From: Sycon ciliatum | Lineage: Eukaryota > Porifera > Calcarea > Leucosolenida > Sycettidae | Direction: 5' to 3' | Length of the DNA: 64,000 bases | Assembly: GCF_964019385.1 (NCBI RefSeq) | Contig: NC_088643.1 | Coordinates: 74,288,965-74,352,964 of the forward strand | Shown: positions 31,601 through 64,000 of the stretch, one piece after another | How the letters are laid out: every line of letters begins with the position of its first letter | How positions within the stretch are numbered: the first letter of the stretch is position 1 | The notes under the pieces: generated by a model | Told to the model about the DNA's origin: nothing | The model's input: the letters and a program-made list of their open reading frames with translations, nothing else | Database searches by the model: none | Program-made: the position numbers and the translations under genes

Positions 31601-31749
31601 GTGTTTCTTCTGCTGCATATCTGTTGTGTGTTGGTGAGCAGAAGAAGGCACGCAAGAAGATGTGCTGTTTGGTGATCGTCCTGCTGGTTGTCGCCGTCGC
31701 TCTCTTCTGTGTCATTTACTTCCCGATCAGAGCTAAGAAAAATAATTAA
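23264..31749 (+). CDS. Syntaxin-7/12-like Qa-SNARE, complete
   Basis: Endosomal/lysosomal membrane-fusion SNARE. Exons: 23264-23366, 23494-23550, 24126-24195, 24878-24968, 25179-25256, 25769-25822, 26076-26140, 28930-29011, 30095-30167, 30745-30827, 31642-31749. They total 864 nt, 287 residues plus TAA, with consistent phases throughout. The N-terminal three-helix (Habc) region spans about residues 36-135 and includes LEKLLKQIGTPSDGEPLRNR. An acidic linker (PFQEDDDDQEALLAADEEEH) precedes the SNARE motif at about 185-250, with the zero-layer glutamine at Q220 in VQEQG. A basic patch (KKARKKM) and a single C-terminal transmembrane helix (about 260-279) end the protein. Length and layout match STX7/STX12 rather than plasma-membrane syntaxins; orthology to one or the other is not decidable here. 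The gene is divergent from CDC23. One MITE sits 9 nt after the donor of exon 9. Confidence 0.93.
23635..23775. repeat. (TC)n and (AC)n microsatellites in a syntaxin intron
   Basis: TC run followed by AC run with CACCACA interruptions; intron after exon 23494-23550. Confidence 0.95.
25452..25735. repeat. (TG)n and (TC)n microsatellites ahead of a syntaxin exon
   Basis: TG then long TC run with TCTGTC variants, ending about 35 bp before the acceptor of exon 25769-25822, so it could act as an extended pyrimidine tract. Confidence 0.95.
26174..26406. mobile_element. MITE (ends near ACAGTAAAACCTGTC) with internal 17-bp repeats
   Basis: Ends resemble each other in inverted orientation (GTGAAACCTGTCTAAGACGA left; complement of GTAAAACCTGTCAAGGCGAC right). 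Inside, a 17-bp unit (GGTGGTCTTCTGGGACA) is repeated about six times at 26294-26385. A sister copy at 30177-30350 has one unit only, so the array expanded after insertion. Confidence 0.75.
26462..26482. repeat. Poly-T tract
   Basis: About 21 T in a syntaxin intron; no attached retroposon recognised. Confidence 0.9.
26633..27800. repeat. Dispersed repeat in two direct copies plus poly-C tract
   Basis: 26580-26800 and 27585-27805 are near-identical direct copies (shared GAGGAGCAAGAAATGCACAACC and CATGACGTACATACGGCATG). They flank about 800 bp with a poly-C run at 26845-26867. The arrangement resembles terminal direct repeats of an inserted element, but no polymerase or transposase is visible between them. 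The intervening minus strand has the odd frame ending near 26938 that matches nothing known to me. Confidence 0.55.
28101..28523. mobile_element. Tigger-like MITE (ends CAGTCAGACCTCGC)
   Basis: TA-flanked, with inverted ends CAGTCAGACCTCGCTTATCC and complement. A shorter member (57942-58128) interrupts the Ty3 reverse transcriptase. End style fits the pogo/Tigger group, whose transposase piece occurs at the left of the window. Confidence 0.85.
28812..28920. repeat. (TG)n microsatellite next to a syntaxin acceptor
   Basis: TG/CG run ending about 10 bp before the acceptor of exon 28930-29011; the TG tract replaces a normal pyrimidine tract. Confidence 0.93.
29315..29750. mobile_element. MITE with ends TTAGGGAGGTTTCGCTCTA
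   Basis: Perfect 19-bp inverted ends, TTA/TAA target; internal TACGTATGAAA motifs in both orientations. Confidence 0.85.
29820..29915. repeat. Tandem duplication of about 49 bp
   Basis: GTATGCACAGTGTTGCTTGA through GGTGAATCAAGT occurs twice in direct succession in a syntaxin intron. Confidence 0.9.
30177..30350. mobile_element. MITE inserted 9 nt downstream of a syntaxin splice donor
   Basis: TACAGTGAAACCTGTCTACT at the left; the right part is the same family as 26174-26406, including one copy of the TGGTTTTCTTGGACAGGT unit. The donor of exon 30095-30167 is at 30168. Confidence 0.65.
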
Positions 31750-33674
31750 TCTCTCGCCATGAATGGACGGGATGGCTTTCTTGCTGCCTCTGCTTCAAGC
31801 CATGCAGAGGTGTGCTGTACAACGCAGGTGATCTGCGATGGCTGGCTGCCTCTCTGCACTGCACTGACAAGTCAGTGCAGTGCTGCGGCCATGCAAGTGC
31901 AAGTCAGGTTGTGGGTGCACACACTGTGCGCCTGTTGTGATTGTCTGCTGGTTCTCTGGCTGGGCCAGGTGTCCATCATCTAGTTTCGAACAGCCGTGTC
32001 TGCCTTAGCGACAACGCTCGGAAAAGTTTGCTTTGCTCTTGCGCACCTTTGCTAGTCCGTTAGCTTGTTTGTTCATTCGCTTGTTTATTTTCTGATTTTT
32101 CTCTGGTCTTTCACGTTACTCACCGGCTAGTGTACGTTACTCACCGGCTATTGTATAAAGGAAACACAATACTAGTGTAGTAGATACTATCTAGAACGCA
32201 GCTTACTAGCTATCAACTCTAGCGGTCTAGGTGTTCCACTTGCCCCTTTGCTATACGTCCCCACCATTCTCTTTTTCCTTTTATTTCTAAAATTAATCCG
32301 TTGACGATGCCGTATGCATGAACTACTAGAGTCCCTGCCCACTTGTGAAGGCAGGCATTGCATGTTGCGGCCTGGTGCCCGGTGGCCTGGTGCCCGGTTA
32401 GGTCATCCATACAAGACATCTCTACATTAGAGAAGACCCTGTCATGAAAATCGCTGTTTCTCGGATTTCTTCTTGCTCTATATTTTCAGATCTTTGTCGT
32501 TGTGTCTGCTTGCACCTTTTTAAAAAGAATATCTATTATTGCTGCAGCAGGAATCAGCTGTAGAACTTGCTGGGCAATGCTGGGCAATGCTGACATTGCT
32601 GTTGATTACAATGTACATGTATGCTACTTTTATAAGATCTGTTTTGAGTGACACTGTTTCGTCCGTTTCATAGTCATTGTTGATGGAACGTTTCATTCCA
32701 AAATTTGCCTGCATCAACCACTCCTTTCCCGCCGAGGTGAACACATCATGGTTGAGCCAATGCTCTCTCTCTCTCTCTCTCGTAATGCCATCGTGTCAAC
32801 ACTATGGTATCAGTAACCAGGTCCAGAGTCATTCTCCCTTGTCCACATCCTACATGATTGGACTTCTTCAAGAACTAACTTCCAAGTCATGCAGGGCACC
32901 GATATTGTTCCAGCACCGGACTTGCGCCATGCAGCTTGATAGACATGGTTGAGACCGTCCCCTGCTTATTGGCAATTGTTGAGCCCCCCCCCCCCCCCCC
33001 CGGGAGGAGCTTTCCTACAGCCAGCCCCTAGTTTATCAAAATGTAACAGCAAGGAACCACGGATAAAGTAGTAACATTAGCTCAAGTACACGACTTGTAC
33101 ATTCCAATGCCGAAGGAACTGGATTCGAAAAGTTTATCAACATTGCCAACCTGCAACGTGGCCAGAAAAAAACTAAGTTGTAGTGGCAAGGAAGTATGGA
33201 TAAAATAGTGCAGGTCACCGCATTTTCTTGGTTGAAACAGACCTAGTGGAACAGATTTTCAAGCTCAAAATATCCAAGGAAAGAAACAGGATTCAAAAGA
33301 GATAAAAGCTATTAAAAAAATATCGGAAACTAAAATCACCAAACTTCAGGGGTCAGCACCAGAAATGCTTATTTATGGCTAACGATAAGTGGAAAACTGA
33401 ACAAAGGTTAGTAAATATCGGAAACTAAAATCACCAAACATCAGGGGTCAGCACCAGAAATGCTTATTTATGGCTAATGATATTAAAGTGAAAAACTGAA
33501 CAAAGGTTAGTGGAAAGCGAAGAAAACCGAAGACTGATTGACAGATGAAGCTGCAAGATGCCTCAAAATTACTTTCACTTGATTAGCATGACTTATTAAA
33601 AAAAAACACAACATTCAGCTTGTCCAGCTCGCCAAGAACACAACATACTACCCTAAATCATGCATGTGACACAT

Positions 33675-33734
<60 letters not shown>

Positions 33735-33882
33735 GCACACACACACATAGCCATGTGCAGACCATAGGCATTTTGGCAGTACTGGTAGATCAACTACATG
33801 TACCATACAACAAAGAAGGATAGCAGCACTTCTCGCCCGTAAAATCCATGCTACACGCTACACACTACAGACGACTGGTAGT
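31750..33882. other. Intergenic region between convergent syntaxin and STRA6-like genes
   Basis: Presumed 3' UTR of syntaxin at the left, with no clear AATAAA seen. Contains a poly-C run (32986-33001), a tandem duplication of about 95 bp (33319-33510, unit around GGGGTCAGCACCAGAAATGC) and an (AC)n run at 33675-33745. No gene recognised. Confidence 0.6.
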
Positions 33883-33888
33883 TTTATT
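33883..33888 (-). promoter_or_regulatory. Polyadenylation signal abutting the STRA6-like stop codon
   Basis: AATAAA on the minus strand starts directly after the TGA stop of the STRA6-like gene. If it is used, the 3' UTR would be only a few tens of bases. That it is functional is inferred from position alone. Confidence 0.5.
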
Positions 33889-61975
<28,087 letters not shown>

Positions 61976-62565
61976 CTGTATGCAATCAAATGTATTTCTC
62001 AAATCAGATGGGATTGTACCTACTAGCTGGCACGGCAGACACTTTACCAAAGGGAGATTCACTGGTACTGAGTACTTCACGAAGTACGGTCCTGTGCCCC
62101 AGTCCCCCTCCCCCACCCCGCCCCGCCCGTCTCAATCCCCAGAATTCTGCAGTAGCAGTATAGTGCACGAACCAAGGAGACAACACGTTGGGAAGACCCC
62201 AGAAAGAGGCAAGGAGACGGGACACGGGCAGGAGCAACAATCACATTTCTAGTACTACAGCCCGTTTCAAAAAGAGTAGCAATCAGGTTTTGGTCTTAAA
62301 AAGTATCAAGATAAGGGAAATCCGGACAAAAAAATGCATAGAAGGGCTTGTTAGGGCACGGCAAATTGTTCTGTGAAGGTTTCGGAACAATTGGACCAGC
62401 CGTTAAGGAATTAGAATTTCGGCCAGGCTTCTGGCCTTTTCTCATGGTTTACAATTTGCCCTGGAAGCTGGTATCGATTTTTTATCAAAACCCACGGTTT
62501 ATCCTTTCCTTTTGGCCTTGTGGTTATGAATGCTGTCTGCTGACCAAGTTGTGAGTTCAAATCCT

Positions 62566-63150
62566 AACCTATTCTCAACTCTATGGCCCTCTGTGCACAT
62601 CGCCTGGCGAGCACCTACGTTGACCCGGCCATACTGGAGGCATATGTCTCATGCCGACTCATTCCCCTCAACAAGAATCCAGGAGTGCGGCCAATCGGGA
62701 TTGGGGAGGTGTTGAGACGGATCCTCGGAAAGGCCATCCTCCTTCTCCTCCGAGACGACATCCAAGATGCAGCTGGCAGCTTTGCGCCGGGCACGAATGC
62801 GGGGTAGAGGCGGCCATCCACGCCAAGTGCACCGTGTTTGAGGACGAGGAGACTGAGGCCATCCTGCTTGCCGATGCCTCGAACGATTTTAATACGCTCA
62901 ACCGGGAAGCCTGCATGCGTAACATTCAGCACCTCAGCCCAGCGATGTCCCCCATTGTCATCAACACGTACCGCCAGCCCGCACATCTCTTCGTCGGTGG
63001 GGAAACCATTCTCTCCAGTGAAGGGACCACCCAGGGCGACCCCATTGCAATGCCAATGTACGCCCTGGGTGTTCTACCACTGCTTAGAGGGGCACTCCGG
63101 GAATTTTTTCGGTGGTGTGTTCTCTTCATGGGGGCCTTATATGGCCCCCA
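62566..63150 (+). pseudogene. Reverse transcriptase palm fragment of the 19.8 kb family
   Basis: Plus-strand pieces in two frames: GVRPIGIGEVLRRILGKAIL, then AILLADASNDFNTLNRE (palm motif A) and EGTTQGDPIAMPMYALGVL (RT motif B). A frameshift near 62805 separates them. The motif-C/thumb part and the downstream zinc/nuclease region seen at 19780-20838 are missing. Confidence 0.75.
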
Positions 63151-63253
63151 AGGAATGGGGAATCGCGAAAACTAGACCGAAAAAGTCGATATATGAAGCC
63201 AGGGAGGACCAAGTTTGTCTCCTCTTTTGATGGTTTTGATGACGTCACGTGTG

Positions 63254-63869
63254 CTTAGTATTCAAATTCTCTGCATTTGAAGATCTTAGTTTTTTGAATT
63301 CTCTGGTGATGAAGAACGATGTTTGGTCAACATCCCCAAGCTTCACAACTGCGAACATACTCTAAGGAACCTGAAGGACCTCCTGAGGTGCCCCTGGTAG
63401 AAGCACAGCCTGATGAGGGCCAGGAAATTGGAGCGGACGACTTCACTGGTCGACAAGGAAATAACGATTGGTGTTCCTGCCAGAAATGTGGGGTGATGCA
63501 GAGAGGGCAGTCGATTACCTTTGCTGTCGAGAGAGCGCTGCAGCTGTTAGCATTGACAGCCCTTTGACATGCGTTACACATCACCCCGACTTCGCGTCAG
63601 CTTGTCTAAACAAAACTGTTCTGACCATATGCCTCACGGCGTATAGAGAATTTCGGGATCCTCGTACTCGGACCAGTGAAGTCGTCCGCTCCAATCTCCT
63701 GGCCCTCATCAGGCTGCGCTTCTACCAGGGACACCTCAGGAGGTCCTTCAGGTTCCTTAGAGTATGGCCGCAGTTGTGAAGCTTGGGAATGTCGACCAAA
63801 CATCGTTCTTCATCACCAGAAAATTCAGACAACTAAGATCTGCAAATGCAGAGAATTTGAATACTAAGG
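63254..63869. mobile_element. Foldback element with about 200-bp inverted arms
   Basis: Left arm from CTTAGTATTCAAATTCTCTG to about 63452; right arm 63670-63869 is its inverted copy with few changes, including GACCTCCTGAGGTGCCCCTG-type sequence. The loop is about 215 bp. Arm sequence has coding-like bias (PLVEAQPDEGQEIGADDFTG frame), so it may derive from a captured gene piece. Confidence 0.8.
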
Positions 63870-64000
63870 GGTCGTCCACAATTATCGAACTTTTTTCACG
63901 AAACGAAATAATTTCGTTATGGGGTGGGAGGGGGTTGACCAATTTCGTTTCAGAAAAGTTCGATACATGCACATGGCCATAGGAGAAGTGACACACTAGC
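63866..64000. mobile_element. Left part of a MITE cut by the window edge
   Basis: AAGGGGTCGTCCACAATTAT and CGAAACGAAATAATTTCG resemble the nested element at 4871-5130 (ends GGGGCCGTCC). The right end is outside the window. Confidence 0.5.

Noticed and set aside
63410-63440. Second hammerhead core at CTGATGAGGGCC
   Set aside because: The GAAA element and stem II pairing are not in place.

Overview
The window is eukaryotic and almost certainly metazoan. It holds intron-rich genes (11 to 18 coding exons recognised per gene, GT-AG introns with phases that fit across every junction), long AC/AG microsatellites and a very heavy load of transposon debris. The transposable-element mix (pogo/Tigger, Tc1, hAT, KIAA1958-type tyrosine recombinase, DIRS, Ty3, Penelope-like ribozyme, a non-LTR reverse transcriptase with a C-terminal nuclease-like domain) together with a STRA6 homologue suggests an invertebrate, perhaps an early-branching animal such as a sponge. 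That placement is inference; the sequence does not fix the species.

Three host genes account for the real coding sequence. (1) CDC23/APC8, a TPR subunit of the anaphase-promoting complex, runs on the minus strand from its ATG at 22473 down to at least 4314; its last exon(s) were not found. (2) A syntaxin-7/12-like endosomal Qa-SNARE runs on the plus strand, 23264-31749, in 11 exons, and is complete. It is divergent from CDC23, with 790 bp between the two start codons. (3) A STRA6-like multi-pass membrane protein (retinol transporter/receptor family) runs on the minus strand, 61975-33889, in 18 recognised exons; only its first exon is missing. It is convergent with the syntaxin gene.

Nearly everything else is mobile DNA, mostly in introns. 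1-4300: two tandem copies of a pogo transposase piece and a 1.07 kb inverted-repeat element. 4.4-22.4 kb (CDC23 introns): many MITEs, several nested inside each other, a zinc-finger retroelement remnant, tRNA-like SINEs, a Tc1 fossil, a hammerhead ribozyme motif, a Ty3 integrase fragment and a long open reverse-transcriptase C-terminal ORF. 23-32 kb: the syntaxin gene with four small MITEs. 34-62 kb (STRA6 introns): foldback and palindromic elements, a 2.26 kb tyrosine-recombinase element, three hAT-like elements, DIRS and Ty3 fragments. 62-64 kb: reverse-transcriptase fragment and a foldback element.

The most unusual feature occurs in two unrelated genes. A minisatellite begins at a 5' splice site and repeats that splice site many times into the intron. 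In STRA6 the unit is 15 bp, so every extra donor stays in the same phase and the array reads as an uninterrupted in-frame pentapeptide; a hAT-like element with a perfect 8-bp target duplication has split the array. In CDC23 the unit is 49 bp and carries the exon end plus the donor.
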